A stretch of 64,000 nucleotides of DNA from Cannabis sativa (GCF_029168945.1 NC_083602.1:88298027-88362026), one strand, 5' to 3'. Positions 20,841 to 32,973 are shown, numbered from the stretch's first letter. Translations and numbers: made by a program. The notes: generated by a model from the sequence alone, not told the origin.

Positions 20841-23800
20841 ATGGAGAAGGCAGACACTGAAGCCCCCATCACTTCTCACCCTTACAACCTTCTTCTCTCT
20901 TCTCCTGCCGGTCTTTCACCGTCTCAGGTAATATCACCTCTCATTTTTCTCCCGATCCTTATGGTTTCTCTCTATTCACTATTCAATTTGCAATGATTGT
21001 CATCTCATCTCATGCACTTGTGGCTTTTATTGGATGCAAAAGCTTACGGTAGTCTTTGATGAAGCGTACGACAGAGTTCCTCATCCAGATTCCAATTTGG
21101 AGAATTCCATTTCTGAGGTAAGTTGCTAATTTTGTTCACCGTGTAATTATTGATGATCACTGTCATTCCTGTTGATTGTGTTAGTAATTAGATTGTTGAG
21201 TTAAGCTTGATTTCAATTTCAAAATTTTAGATCCGATTTATATGCAATGCTGTCTTATAATTATTATTTAGAACAAATTTGTTTTGTTGAGTTATTAATT
21301 CTTACAATGTGACAATGTCATAGACGTAATCAGTTCCTAAATTGTATAGATAAGCTTTTCATGTTTCAATTTTGATTATAGACCCAATTTACACGCAGTG
21401 TAACGTTTATTGTTGGTTTTTGATCTGTTTTAGATATGGAATGAAAAAACTCAGAGAAACGCATCATTGTTCAATGGAAGCAAATTTCGGGTATGCAAAT
21501 TTCTTATGGATATCAAGTACAAAATACTATATTATGTAACTATTAAATCCTATGGAAATGAGGTTATTCGTCAGGCAAACAAAGATTTTTGGTTGTGCAT
21601 TTTAATTTCTTTTCCTTATCTGATTTTTCAGTAATTTATGAAATGAAACGTTATTTGATGCCACTGATAGAAAGTCTGACATTGTGGAAACTTAACACCT
21701 TTTATAAGATCATGAGCTATTCACCTCCATCTATTCTATTTATTTTCTAAACCACACTTCCAAATTCTAACAACAATTCTTCGTTTACATACATTGTGAC
21801 AATTGTCAAGTTCGAAACTTCTCGTACCAATATTTGGTCGAGTAAAAACGAATTCCACCTTTGTGGTTAGATTTAGGTACAAGATGCATTACTTTTACTA
21901 GTGTTATTAAGCAACAGAATTATTAGGGCCTCAATTATGATATTTTTTACCCATTGGTTGCAGTTCTTATACTTATAATGTACCTAAAACATAGGCATCA
22001 TTTGGATGTATAGTGGTGTGCTTAACATGTTTTTGAAATCTTTGTAATTCTATGTTTGTTCAGTTTTGTAATAATTGTCTCAATATCCACCTTGCAAACT
22101 TACAGTATGGAGGCCATACACTGTGCAATGCAGATGGATCCATTCAAGAGTCTCATGTACGCCTCCACCTGGGTTTGACAGATTATCGGTTGGTCTTGCT
22201 CTCACTCTCGAAAATGAAAATGAAAATGCTCACATTTAGTAGTGTTGTATTATATCTGTTTAAACCTTTTTTCTTTCATAACCAAAAAATATATATAATT
22301 TTTATGAATATTTTCCTTTTGAGAACAAAAATCTTGGCTTGTCAAGGTTGAATTTTCACTAAAAAGATTTGGTAGCATTTTTTCCCTTTCCTTGATGCAG
22401 TTCTCTCAAGTTAACAAGCATCTATTCTCCAATTGCTAGACAGGACGTTTGTTGGGACAAACTTGAATTCCTTGTGGGAAAGGTTCTTGGTTACATCAGA
22501 AGGTATCCCATTATGCTAAATGATCAAAAACATTAAAAAAATACTGGAGTTTCTTTCCCCAATTCTTTCTCTATACTAACTTTTACTTTCATATTTCATG
22601 AAACCCACAAAGGGGCAGTAACTATTGATTGAGTTTGTGACCTTCAAACTTTAAGTTATATCTGAGGTCGTCATGTGATCTGTATAAATCATAAATTGGA
22701 GCTATATATCATTAGCTGAAATGAATAATCCCAAACCGAAAAAAATTAATATAAAATAGATCAGCTGAGCTCAGCTGTAGGAACACCAGTTTTATCAATA
22801 TAAAATTCAAGTTTGTTTCAGATTTATACTGTATATATGAAAGCTACCAGTTATTTGAATGGTCTACTGATTTACTTTGCTTACTTGGATTATATTGATG
22901 GGAAATGTCCCATCTGCTCATCTATACTTGCCTTTCAGATGACTCTGTACGTTGTCGGCACACCTCAAGTCCACTAGGTAATGGTGCCATTATTGAGACC
23001 TCTGACAAGAAGATACTTGTGTTGAAACGAAGTAACAACGTTGGAGAATTTCCTGGACACTTTGCTTTTCCCGGTGGCCATCCAGAGGTATTAAATCTGA
23101 TATACATGTATTAGTATAGATATTTTTTTCATATCTTTGTAGTTTGATGTTTAGTTTCTATCTTCGATATATGTGGGTGTGGTTTGATAGATTGCATTCG
23201 TCTGTATGTTTTGGCTGCATGTCTATGCCTGGAATATCCCATCCCCAGACAGTCTCAACACTAATTTTCATATCTGTAACTTTGTTAATAGCATCTATAA
23301 GCTTTCTTTCATCCTTTTTCCAACATATTACTAATTGTGTTTTTCGGAAATAACACTTGACAGCCTGAAGAAGTTGGAATAGAATGTCATCAGCGTGAAA
23401 AGAAGTTAATGGATTCTGACATTATCAACAAGAAGGTTTCTCAGGAAATGTTTGACAGCATTATTCGTGAAGTTGTTGAAGAAACTGGTGTACCTACGAC
23501 ATCCCTGGTAAGTTTTAGCCTTTTTGTCTAAAATGAAACATGCCTTTATTTTAATTTTCCTTTCTTTCTAGTTTTTTGTCTACAACCTACATTAATTGTA
23601 CTTTATTGCTAATAGATGATTATTTCTGTTGTTGATTTTATTTTTATCCTTGAGATGGTAAGAGTTTCTTCCAGTGAAAATTTTCACCATAATAATACTG
23701 TATATGTCCCGACCCATCCAAAGGGAAATTTGATTTTCTATGCTTAGAAAATCAAAAAATTTGATTTCTAAACCAATAATTAAAACCCTAAAAAAACTAT

Positions 23801-23997
23801 ACCTTTTTTTTCAAAACCCCAAAAATACCCCCAAACTAAAACTATCTCTCTTTCTCTCTATCTAGCCGGTCCCAATAATCCCACACCCCAGGTCCGATGG
23901 TCGGACCATGGGGTCCGATGGAGTCCGACCAATCGGACCCATCGGACCCCATGGTCCGACCATCGGACCTCTCTCTTCCCCTCTCTCTCAAATCGCG

Positions 23998-24038
<41 letters not shown>

Positions 24039-24137
24039 AAAGCCGGTCGGACCTTCTGGTCCGATGGGTCCGACCATCGGACCCATCGGACCCGAAGGTC
24101 CGACCATCGGACCCTTGCTTCCTCTCTCGCCAAAATC

Positions 24138-24173
<36 letters not shown>

Positions 24174-25761
24174 CAAAGGTCCGATGGTCGGACCTTGGGG
24201 TCCGATGGGTCCGACCATCGGACCCCCAAGGTCCGACCATCGGACCTTTGTCTTCTTCCCTCTCTCAAATCGCAGGAAAAAAAAAAAAAACACATACCTT
24301 TGACATTTTCGGAGTGGGTCGGGGTTGGGAGTTCGTCGGAGTGGGTCGGGGTTGCGAGTTGGTCCGACTGTGTGCTCGGGTTGCGAGTTGGTCCGACTGT
24401 GTGCTCGTCGGAGTGCTCGGCCGACTGTGTGCGTTTTGGGTTTGGGGTGGGTTTCGGCAGAGAGACTAAGAGAGAGGATGAGAGAGGCTGATTTCAAATG
24501 AGAGAAATGAGAGGGGTAGTTTAGGAAAATTGTTTAAATGGGCATATATTACCAATTTTAATAACTTTGCATTTAGGGGAAAATTTTTTGGGTAATATAA
24601 GCATATTAATTCAAATTTCCCCATCCAAACCCTTTTTTTCCCCATTGTATTGCTTGTGTCATCAACATATCTCATATCAATCTTAATGTAAAACTTTTAT
24701 TTTCAACAAATGATTTTGATAGATAAAACCTTTATTTCATGAAATAGCTTAGTGGCAATAAAAAATAAATCTTGCTAATGTACACATCAAAAACATTATT
24801 TTATAATCACACCTACACGATTCGGGACAGTAGATTCCTTTTATCAGATGTACTTTTTAGGGCAATGCTTAATTCAAGTCTAATCAGGATGAGCCCTATT
24901 GACAAACATTTCAAATGATGATATTCAACAAAAGAAGTGATAATTATTTTAAATATGATGAAATTTATGACGGTCTTTCTCCTAGCCAATGTAAACAAGC
25001 AGCATGACCTAGCCACTAGGAGGAATTTCGCAGCCGTGTATTACATTAGTTCAGTAATCTGTACTCATAGATAAATTACTTCGAGTTTGTATTGATATCT
25101 GCAGATATGAAAAAAATGGGAGTCAAATGACTTTTGATACCAGTAACTAATAATTTACAAAGTATTGTAATCATGTCTTATAGTAGACTCTTAGGTATAT
25201 TTTGCTTTCAATAATAAGCCTGTAATTCCAAAACAACAACAAACAAACCATAGTGCCTATTTTGTCACACCAGCTGAATGGTTATATGGTCTGTCCCATA
25301 CAGCATGATTCGAGTCACATTCTTCTTGTTTAATTTACTTGTTGAAATGAATTTCAGAAATTGATTCTCGAAACAAACACTTGTCCAAGTCTGATCTTTG
25401 CATCCTAATGCAGTGCAAGCCAGTTTTCATTGGGATATCCCGCAGGGAGTTGAATGTTAGACCAGCTGCATTTTTCTTCATCAAATGCACTCTCGACTCG
25501 AATGAAGTCAAAGAATTGTATTCTAGTGCTCAAGATGGCTTTGAGTCAACTCAGCTCTATACAGTCTCAATGGTTAGTTTAAGTTGCAGGAAGACACTAT
25601 TAACTGATGGATTTCGAAATTTTTTATATCTAGATTATGAATTCATAAATTTGTTCTAAAATCAGGTGGAATTGGAGGATATGACATCGAAAATGCCCGG
25701 CTGCCATCACGGTGGATATGCTCTTTATAAGTTAATGGTAGAAGCACAGAAGGGTTTCTGA
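20841..25761 (+). CDS. NUDX9: Nudix hydrolase, NUDX9-like
   Basis: Nine exons: 20841-20927, 21043-21117, 21434-21490, 22106-22188, 22444-22502, 22939-23087, 23364-23507, 25414-25572, 25666-25761; all junctions GT-AG and phases add to 909 nt, 302 aa. Nudix enzymes split nucleoside diphosphates linked to another moiety; the substrate of NUDX9-type plant proteins is not well settled. Recognisable blocks are RHTSSPLGNG (about 125-134), NNVGEFPGHFAFPGGHPE (about 153-170) and the core REVVEETGV (205-213). The Nudix box is stretched: about 37 residues separate GG and REVVEE instead of about 13, as in NUDX9/NUDT22-type proteins. The C-terminal part is MPGCHHGGYALYKLM. Intron 7 is enlarged to 1.9 kb by a transposon (23723-24620). 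The first in-frame ATG of the family-like sequence is at 20841; an upstream open frame from 20688 adds no family sequence. Confidence 0.92.
23723..24620. mobile_element. 0.9-kb Mutator-like non-autonomous element in NUDX9 intron 7
   Basis: The ends GGGAAATTTGATTTTCTATG and (complement of the right end) GGAAATTTGAATTAATATGC form a roughly 25-bp inverted repeat, and the flanks CCATCCAAA are identical at 23714-23722 and 24621-24629 (9 bp). The inside holds three GC-rich palindromic modules with A tracts (see 23891-24292). On the minus strand it contains a leader-like CT-rich part, ATGTCAAAG and a GTATGTG splice-donor-like sequence, the same layout as exon 1 of the DUF1985 pseudogene. Confidence 0.8.
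23891..24292. repeat. Three tandem modules of GGTCCGA palindromes, CT tract and poly-A
   Basis: Modules at about 23891-24036, 24047-24171 and 24177-24292. Each has several copies of GGTCCGATGGTCGGACC-like inverted repeats (7-bp stem, 3-bp loop), then CCTCTCTC(N)AAATCGC, then an A tract: 39 A at 23998-24036, 32 A at 24140-24171 and 14 A at about 24277-24290. The frames through it give artificial Gly-Pro-rich peptides and are not genes. Confidence 0.8.
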
Positions 25762-25778
25762 AGAGCTGTAAGCAACAC

Positions 25779-26041
25779 TTAGGCTGGCCCTATGTTAATT
25801 TGGGCCTTAGTCAAAAATAAAAATTGAGGCCCAGTGAAAAAGTAAGGTTATTGAGAGTTGAACTCTCAACTTTTTAGTTGTTTAACTAATTAAATTACCA
25901 CTAAGCTACAACACGTATTTAATATTAAAAGTACTATTATTTATTTTATTACTAACTATAATTTTAATTTTTTTTTCAAAATGAGACCCTGAGCGGTGGG
26001 GGGTGGCCGCCTCTTTCATCTTAGCTCAGGGCTGGCCCTGT
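25779..26041. repeat. GGCTGGCCCT-bounded repeat in the NUDX9 3' region
   Basis: TTAGGCTGGCCCTATG at the left and CTCAGGGCTGGCCCTGT at the right bound about 260 bp; GGCTGGCC is near-palindromic, so the ends also read as inverted repeats. This is typical of a plant SINE or MITE remnant. It lies directly after the NUDX9 stop codon (25761) and may be transcribed in its 3' UTR. Confidence 0.35.
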
Positions 26042-26679
26042 ACTGAGTTTCTGGATATGCCTTTATTTTTATGAATATGAACTTTGTATGCACTAATAAA
26101 TTACCCCTGTTTACACTGTATGCTTACAAATCTGGTTACAAATAAATATCATAAACTAATTTTCAAATTGTTAAAAATTATTCCTCTTCTTTATAATTAT
26201 CATTGTAGATCATCATTGTGTTGCATTTGACCAACTATAACTCACCCTTATTAATATATATGTTCCAAAGCATGTTATATTATCATGCTGAGATTTTTAT
26301 GATTATCTGTGTACTTATTGTGAATATTATATTTAATGTCACAATAATGACACTTAGTATATTCTAATTATTATTATTTTGTAAGGATATTTTAATTATT
26401 TTTATCTGAATAAAATAATTACTTGTCTTAAAATGAGTATAGCTCAAAAGTTATTTTGTTGAAACGATGACCCTTTTTTATGCCGTGAGATTTATCACTT
26501 TCTTTCTTCTGTAAAGTCATCTTTATTTGCTAATTTATTATAATTAAGGACAATTGGGTTATAAGTATTTAAAGTTTTGAGTTTGTGAGCGGAGTTAATT
26601 TAATAATTTTTTTTATCGTATTTAGTAAAATTGTACTGTAATTCTCGTTCAGTTTCGTTAGTACAGGTTTTGTTAGGTG
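26042..26679. other. NUDX9 downstream region
   Basis: AT-rich sequence with poly-A-signal-like AATAAATTACC (26094) and AAATAAATATC (about 26141). Nothing else recognised. Confidence 0.45.
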
Positions 26680-26900
26680 GCGTTTGGTTGAGATGAATGA
26701 AAATATAGGAATGAGAATTGGAACAGGAATAGCATGGAATAAAATTTAAAATGCATAAAAAATTAATAAAAAATTTATTAAATTTTTTCAAATGAAATAG
26801 TCATTCTACTAAAATAGTGGGATGATATTCCAATATTTTAAAATGTAACTAAACAAAAGAATAGAATAAAAATTGTTTCCATTCCACATTAGTGTTTTAA
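26680..26900. mobile_element. Degraded GGCGTTTGGTTGAGATGAATG-type MITE
   Basis: The left end GTGGCGTTTGGTTGAGATGA and A/T-rich body with ATGGAATAAAATTT, ATTCCAATATTTT and TTTCCATTCCACATT at the right are characteristic of common plant MITEs that begin GGGCGTTTGGT and contain GGAATGG/CCATTCC. Ends have decayed; no target duplication seen. Confidence 0.42.
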
Positions 26901-27423
26901 ACATGACACATTTAAGACCAAAATTCTAAATCATTGGGTCTGTGAGGAAACATGTAGTATGAGTTACGTCTATATTTTTTAATAAATTTAAAAGAGAATC
27001 TGTATTGACAAAACATGACGAAAATTACAGTTTTTACTAATATTTAGTACTTATGTCGTTTATAAATTCAAATTTTTAAATACTTATGCCCGCAATTATT
27101 GCTATGATAATCAATTATGTTTAGTTAGAAAAAAAGTTATTTCATCCTGTAATGATAGATTAAGCAAAGATTTGAAATCAAAGTAATTATTTGAAACAGA
27201 GTTGGTGGAATCATATAGTATATAGAAAGGGAGAGATAAATTTAAAGTAAACAATGGATTATTTTCTTTCTTCCCTAATTGTTAATTAATGGTAATTAAT
27301 TGTTAGGTGTATTTTGTTATTGACTTTTGGGCTTGTTAAGTGACTATTATATCAACTGCTTGAAAGGTTGTTGCGCTACTAGTACTGACATGATTTTCAT
27401 ATTTTCTTTTTCTTTTGTGTATA
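26901..27423. other. AT-rich intergenic stretch
   Basis: No coding frame and no clear repeat. Confidence 0.5.
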
Positions 27424-28330
27424 TGTGTATAAATCAATCTAATTCAATAGCAATCAATCGATCTAATTATAATTGACCATCAAACATTGAATATTCAATT
27501 GTGATTGGATCGGATTGAATATTATTTTTTAATATCCAATTAGATCGAATTTAATAATAGATGAGGTGTTCAAAAATCTAATAATCTAATCAAACTAATT
27601 AGTAGTTTCATTTAGTTTGGATAAGCAATTAGAAGTTATATTGTTATACATAAAATATATATGTATATATAAAAATTAACATTAAATTTTGGAATAATTA
27701 CATAAGGCACAATTTTTTGTAAAATATTTACATTTTTACGTTTAAATAATGTTTTTTTTTTACATTTTTACGGTTTTCCAAAAAATAACACGAAAACAAC
27801 ATAAAATCAACAAGAAAACTACATAAAAGTAACATCAAAATAACATCAAAATAACATACAGATAACAAAAAATCAACAATAAATAACAAGATTACAACAT
27901 AAAAAAACCGTATTTTCTGTAAATAAAATCAAAAAAATCGTAAAAATGTTTAAAATTCCGTGAAACCGTATTTTTGTAAATTTTTTGTTGTTTTTATGTT
28001 TTTGTGAAATAATCCCTTAAATTTTTACTTTTTTTTTCTTGGATTGGATACATACTGGACCTACAATATTAGATGGATACAATCCAATCTAAAAAATAAA
28101 AAAAAATACTAAATCTAAAATATTGAATAAACTTAAATTAAACCAATAATATATATGAAATACATCCAACGGATAGAAACTTATTCAATCAAACATCTAA
28201 TGGGTGTTGGATCGATTGGATGACTAAAATTAATTGGATCAGATCGGATAGTAAAATCTAACATCTAATATATAATTAGATTGAACTTGGATATGCCTAA
28301 AAACATTGAGTGTAATCCAATAAACACTCC
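27424..28330. repeat. ATTGGATCGGATT-rich repeat split by an AACA MITE
   Basis: Variants of GATTGGATCGGATTGAATAT and its complement AATCCAATCCAATC appear on both sides of the MITE at 27691-28016 (27420-27620 and 28030-28320), suggesting one older repeat that took the MITE as a later insertion. No terminal repeat could be fixed. Confidence 0.4.
27691..28016 (+). mobile_element. AACA-rich MITE, copy 2 (9-bp target duplication)
   Basis: 326 bp, ends GGAATAATTACATAAGGCAC and GTTTTTGTGAAATAATCCC, which are imperfect inverted repeats. Flanked by TTAAATTTT at 27682-27690 and 28017-28025. The body has AACATAAAATCAACAAGAAA, AACATCAAAATAACATC and the blocks ACGGTTTTCCAAAAAATAAC and CCGTGAAACCGTA, matching copy 1 in reverse orientation. 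Confidence 0.9.
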
Positions 28331-28857
28331 TACTTACTAGAAATATCCCTTTCAAATGAAAATAAAATTAAAATTAAAAAAACTATAAAGAAATATATGA
28401 CAATTGTGGCTGACGACATAAACGACTGTTTAATATTTCAGTTCATATTGTTAGTTGTAACCATTCTTAGAAAAGTAGTTTCAATATTGATCCAAAATAA
28501 GTACATCATTTTGCGTTTTATTTTGTTTACTTTGCCTTAATATTTTTCTGTTTTCCATTTGTCGATTCATTAGTGCCTTTAATTATCTTGAAAAAATATA
28601 TTTTCTTCAAATAAGTAAAATATGTTTGGACACTAAATTATAGAACAACAATCTTAAAATGTTTATAAATATATTCTTGTTAGTTATTTATTTCTAATAA
28701 TTTAAGCTCTCCTACAAAAAGAAGTATGATCATTAATTAATTAAATTATTTTTGATTGAATCATTAATTAATTAATTAATTCTTCAACCATTAATTTTTT
28801 TTAAGAAAAAATAGATAATCGTAGCACTACTCAAGTCCAATAAGTGGATAAGTCGAG
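28331..28857. other. AT-rich intergenic stretch
   Basis: Contains an imperfect TTAATTAA repeat (28730-28785). No gene or defined element seen. Confidence 0.5.
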
Positions 28858-29162
28858 CAAAATTACATAAAATATTATTTTTTGTAAATTTTTTTATATT
28901 TTTAGAGTATTTTATAAAAATACAATAAAAAAATCACATGAAAGTAACAAGAAAAAAAAATATCAAAATAACTTAAAAATTAATATACAAATAACAAAAA
29001 ATCAACAACAAATAACAAATATACAGCATAAAAATACATTAAAAAAAACGTATTTCATGTAAATAAAATTTAAAAACCGTAAAAAAAAATAAAAAATTAT
29101 GTACATACTGTATTTTTTTGTAATTTTTTTATTATTTTTATATATATTTTTTAAATTATCCC
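28858..29162 (+). mobile_element. AACA-rich MITE, copy 3 (degraded)
   Basis: Same order of blocks as copy 2 (AATTACATAAAATATTATTTT, AACAAAAAATCAACAAC, GTAAATAAAATTTAAAAACCG) but with many substitutions and short deletions; the right end is TTAAATTATCCC. No target duplication could be recognised. Confidence 0.7.
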
Positions 29163-29687
29163 AAAAAAAATATTACCTAACCCATCTATACTTAGTTCGG
29201 CCTGGAAGGTTATCTTTATTATCAATATTTTAGATTATTAGTGCCACCAAATCATGCCTAATATACTACTGTATTTACTATTTAGATTAGTAAAATTTAA
29301 TAACGGAACACACATATTTTATTTTAAATTAAAATAAATAAAATTGTAAAGAACAAAAATAAGAATATTTTTCCTTAAAAAAAAATAAGAATATTTTATA
29401 TATACAAAATTATGTTGCACTTGAACCCTCTAAAATCCTTGACAAATTAATAGCAATTCTCATTGGAGTCAGTCAACACAGTCATCATCTGCCCAAGGGA
29501 CAAGCCCCACACTGTATAGAATTTCAAAGAAATGGTTTGTTTGTTGTAGTATATATACCAGCCTTTTTTTTTAATATTATTTAATTTTTATATTTTGTTG
29601 GATTAATAATTACAAATATATAGGAATGGGCAAAGAATTGTAGATAGATAATATAGACCAAAGTTTACATACAATGTATTGTGTATA
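29163..29687. other. AT-rich intergenic stretch
   Basis: Nothing coding. A slightly GC-richer stretch at 29450-29530 is unassigned. Confidence 0.45.
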
Positions 29688-30155
29688 AAAAATAGTATTT
29701 TAGAACTTTTGTTTCATAAAAGTTACCAATTGAATTTTCTATTTTGTTAAATAATAATATATACTTTATATTTTTAAAATAGTAAAAATAGGATTATGAG
29801 TTCAATTTTTAATAATTTTATTTTTTAATATAACTAACTTTAAGATAATTTTAACACGAACAGATATAAGAAATGTAACCAGTTTTGTCATAATATCTCT
29901 AGATCAGATTATTTTCTGATAATAATAATAATCTGATCTAAATGTGTTATAACAAAACTGTTTATATTTTTTGTATCTGTTTGTGTTATAAATTATCTTC
30001 AAGTTAGTTATATAAAAAAAAAATTGTCGAAAATTAAACTTAAAGTCCTATTTTTACCATTTTAAAAAATGCATAATCTATTTTATCATTTAAGAAAATA
30101 GATAGATCAGTAAATAACTTTTATAATACACAGTACCTAAAATATTACTTACTAC
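29688..30155. mobile_element. Foldback element with ~220-bp arms
   Basis: The left arm (about 29690-29914) and right arm (about 29931-30150) are inverted copies: GATCAGATTATT / AATAATCTGATC closest to the centre, AACTAACTTTAAGATAATTT / AAATTATCTTCAAGTTAGTT, and AAAATAGTAAAAATAGGA / TCCTATTTTTACCATTTTA further out. The arms are about 75-80 percent alike by eye and separated by a short spacer around 29915-29930. No target duplication or open frame was found. Confidence 0.72.
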
Positions 30156-31566
30156 AAAAAGGTACAATTTTTTATGTATCTCTAACATTACTATAGATAT
30201 ATATTATCATTAATTTGTGTGAATATTTATGAACCTGGATCATAGTATATATATATTTATATATATATAGTATAGTATTTGGTCTTTCACTAGATATAGT
30301 GATCATCACCAACTATTTCACACGTGCAAAGGATAATTCAATTCCCATTCTAGTTGCAGGCTTGCATTATCACACAACCACATTTATTTATTTATTTATT
30401 TATTTATAAACATATTAAAATAAAATAAAAAAATAAAAAAAGAAAGAAAGAAAAGAAAGAAAGTGCTACGATTTGCAGCATGTGAAAAGCTATGCTCTGA
30501 AAACATATATTTTGGATGCTTGCATTGCATGCCCATGTGCCCTATACACTACCAACAAATATATATTATCTTATAATTTTATAATTATAGGTCGTGTAAT
30601 TGATGATATGAGCCACCAAAAATATACATGATTTTTTAGTAAGCCCATTTTCAACCCTAAACTTAAAATGTTATATATAATGTGATTTTTTTTTTCACCA
30701 AATATCGAGAGTTTATAGTGTTCCATTAATAATAATTATAGACATTGTAGATCAGGATATTTTTCTTTTTTTACTTTTTAATAATTGAATAATATCTTTT
30801 AGTTAGAATTAGAAAAAATTTAGTGGTAAAATTATATAATAATAAGAAAATATTTTTTATTGTATTTTATAGTGTTGTGGTTAAAATTATAAAAAAAAGA
30901 AAAATAGTGCTAAAATAGTATTTTTTTGGGGGGCTTTTTTATTTTTAGACTTCAAAGCAGTTTTTTTTTCTTACATTTTTACAGAATTCTACTTAGTATC
31001 CCTATTACAACTAGCGGAGCAACTTAAATCGCAACTAAAAATCGTATAGCAACCTAAAAATCACCGGAGAAATTACTTTAGAAATTCAAATTGTAAATTT
31101 TTTAAAAATAAAACAAAAAAAAAAATAATATATAAAGTAATTGCCCTATTTTTTTCGGTGTTTAATTAACACCAAATTTAATTTCACAATTGCAGTTGTC
31201 CTAAAATACTATAGCTAGCTACCTACATATATAATAGTGTCTTAAGATTATGTAAACTTTCCATGTATAGCTTTATTATATTAAGCAATTATTGCAGCTT
31301 TATTAATTATATATTATATGGTTCCTTAAACATGAAGTACTTCCATCAAATTGGATTAAATTATATATAATTAGAGTTTTCTATCTTCATTTTTCCACCG
31401 TTGATTACAAAGAACTTCTTATAATTTATACAAATTAATGAATCACCAAAAAAAAAAAAAAGAAAACTGTTCTTATATAATTAACAGTGTACAAAGAAAG
31501 ATTGGCATGGTAAAACTTTTTTGAATCCCACTCAAAATTATTCTGCTTAATTATATATTAATTACA
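30156..31566. other. AT-rich intergenic stretch
   Basis: Contains TTTA and AAAGAAAG microsatellites (30385-30462) and AT repeats (30245-30275). A short GC-richer piece at 31000-31080 is unassigned. No gene. Confidence 0.5.
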
Positions 31567-31616
31567 ATTAGTTTGCTGATCATTTATATAGATCAGCATG
31601 CAAATGCAAACTAATT
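31567..31616. repeat. Imperfect hairpin
   Basis: AATTAGTTTGCTGATC pairs with GATCAGC plus GCAAACTAATT across the loop ATTTATATA, with an eight-base bulge (ATGCAAAT) on the 3' side. The stem is too short and AT-rich for a confident microRNA precursor. Confidence 0.4.
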
Positions 31617-32071
31617 TTTTGTTACAATTTTTATTTTGGTAGAAAAAACCCAAAAATAGTATTTTAATATTGTTTTATTAATTTTGACATATATAAATTA
31701 CTTTATCATCATGATCGAACCAATTTTGTGCCTGTGTTTACGTAGTTTTCAAATATTTATTATATATTAATATTAATTAGTTTACTTTGGATTCGAAAAA
31801 TATAACACTTTTCTGGCTATTGCTATGTATATTTTATATATAAATATATAAGCCTCTCAATTCTAATAAGAGAGACATAAAATTTAAGATTGTGGCAGTA
31901 ATCACTAGTTTGAAGTGTAGTTTCTATTTAGTGAAAATGATTAATAATAAAGCAAGAATTCTCTTATAATTAGCTAGCTAGCGATTTTTAATAATATTTA
32001 TTAAAATAAAATAAGTGAAATTTAATATTAAATTATTACACATCACAAAATGTTAGCATTAATTTCTCTTA

Positions 32072-32485
32072 GGGTGCGTTTGGAAAGCCACAATGTAATT
32101 AGATTTGTGTGTAGTTGAAGGTAATTACACAATTTAGCATGTTTGTCTGACCATGTAATTACACTGTAATTGTGTAATTGGAAGTAATTGAGGGGTTCCA
32201 ATTACACTCTCCAATTCTCATGGCCCCCATGAGAATTGAATGTAATTACACTGTGTAATTACTAAAAACTTTCCATATTAAACATTAATTATTAAAAAAA
32301 TATTATTTTCCTTGTAATTACTAACTATTTTGCCAAATAAAATATTAGGAATTCATATGTAATTACCACCTCATATCCAAACACACATTGCATTTTAAAT
32401 AATATAGTGTAATTACTACACTGTGTAATTACTACCCTAGTAATTACTCTACTTAGTAATTACACAATTACTTCCAAACGCACCC
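32072..32485. mobile_element. Tourist-like MITE with TTA target duplication
   Basis: 414 bp with 14-bp perfect terminal inverted repeats GGGTGCGTTTGGAA / TTCCAAACGCACCC, flanked by TTA at 32069-32071 and 32486-32488, the usual signature of PIF/Harbinger-type MITEs. The inside holds many GTAATTAC palindromes in both halves. Confidence 0.87.
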
Positions 32486-32488
32486 TTA

Positions 32489-32973
32489 TAATAATATAAA
32501 TCAAAAGTCAATATGATGAAATGCATCACCTTCCAAAATGTATAAGTCCACATTATATCATTGTAATAATTAGATCACTAAGTTAAAATCCCCAATTATG
32601 AACCAATACTATAGTATATAATATATATTATTCTCAAAATTATATATACACTAAAATAATATAAATTCCACATCTCTCAATTTTATTAATACGGAAAATC
32701 ATTAAAAATCCATTCTCAATTTTCTCATTGATATATATAATAACTGATTAAATTTTTGAGTCAGATGTATCTTTAATTCAACCACTAATACATTTATTTT
32801 AGATTTTAGAAAATTTGAATGAAATTATGTAAAATTACTATTATTATTCTCTCATGGCTAAAATTATGGCAATCGTGTTGATTGTGGTCGTTGATTTGGT
32901 ATACAGGATAGTTTTTTATCATTATTATTTAATTTATGTTGGGTTTTTATTTTTTTGTAAACTAAAAATATAG
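32489..32973. other. AT-rich intergenic stretch
   Basis: No gene or defined element recognised. Confidence 0.5.

Noticed and set aside
22401..22443. Alternative acceptor for NUDX9 exon 5 at 22400
   Set aside because: Using it adds 43 nt, puts the exon out of frame and destroys the TFVGTNLNSLWERF block expected in the family.
24000..24171. Poly-A tracts as LINE or processed-gene tails
   Set aside because: They repeat in phase with the palindromic modules and are not bounded by target duplications of their own.
23908..24303. Gly-Pro-rich, collagen-like open frames on both strands
   Set aside because: They are translations of the GGTCCGA palindromic modules and poly-A tracts; all frames are open because the repeats lack stops, and the segment lies in an intron.
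31567..31616. Possible microRNA precursor
   Set aside because: The stem is short and bulged and there is no expression evidence; kept only as a hairpin.
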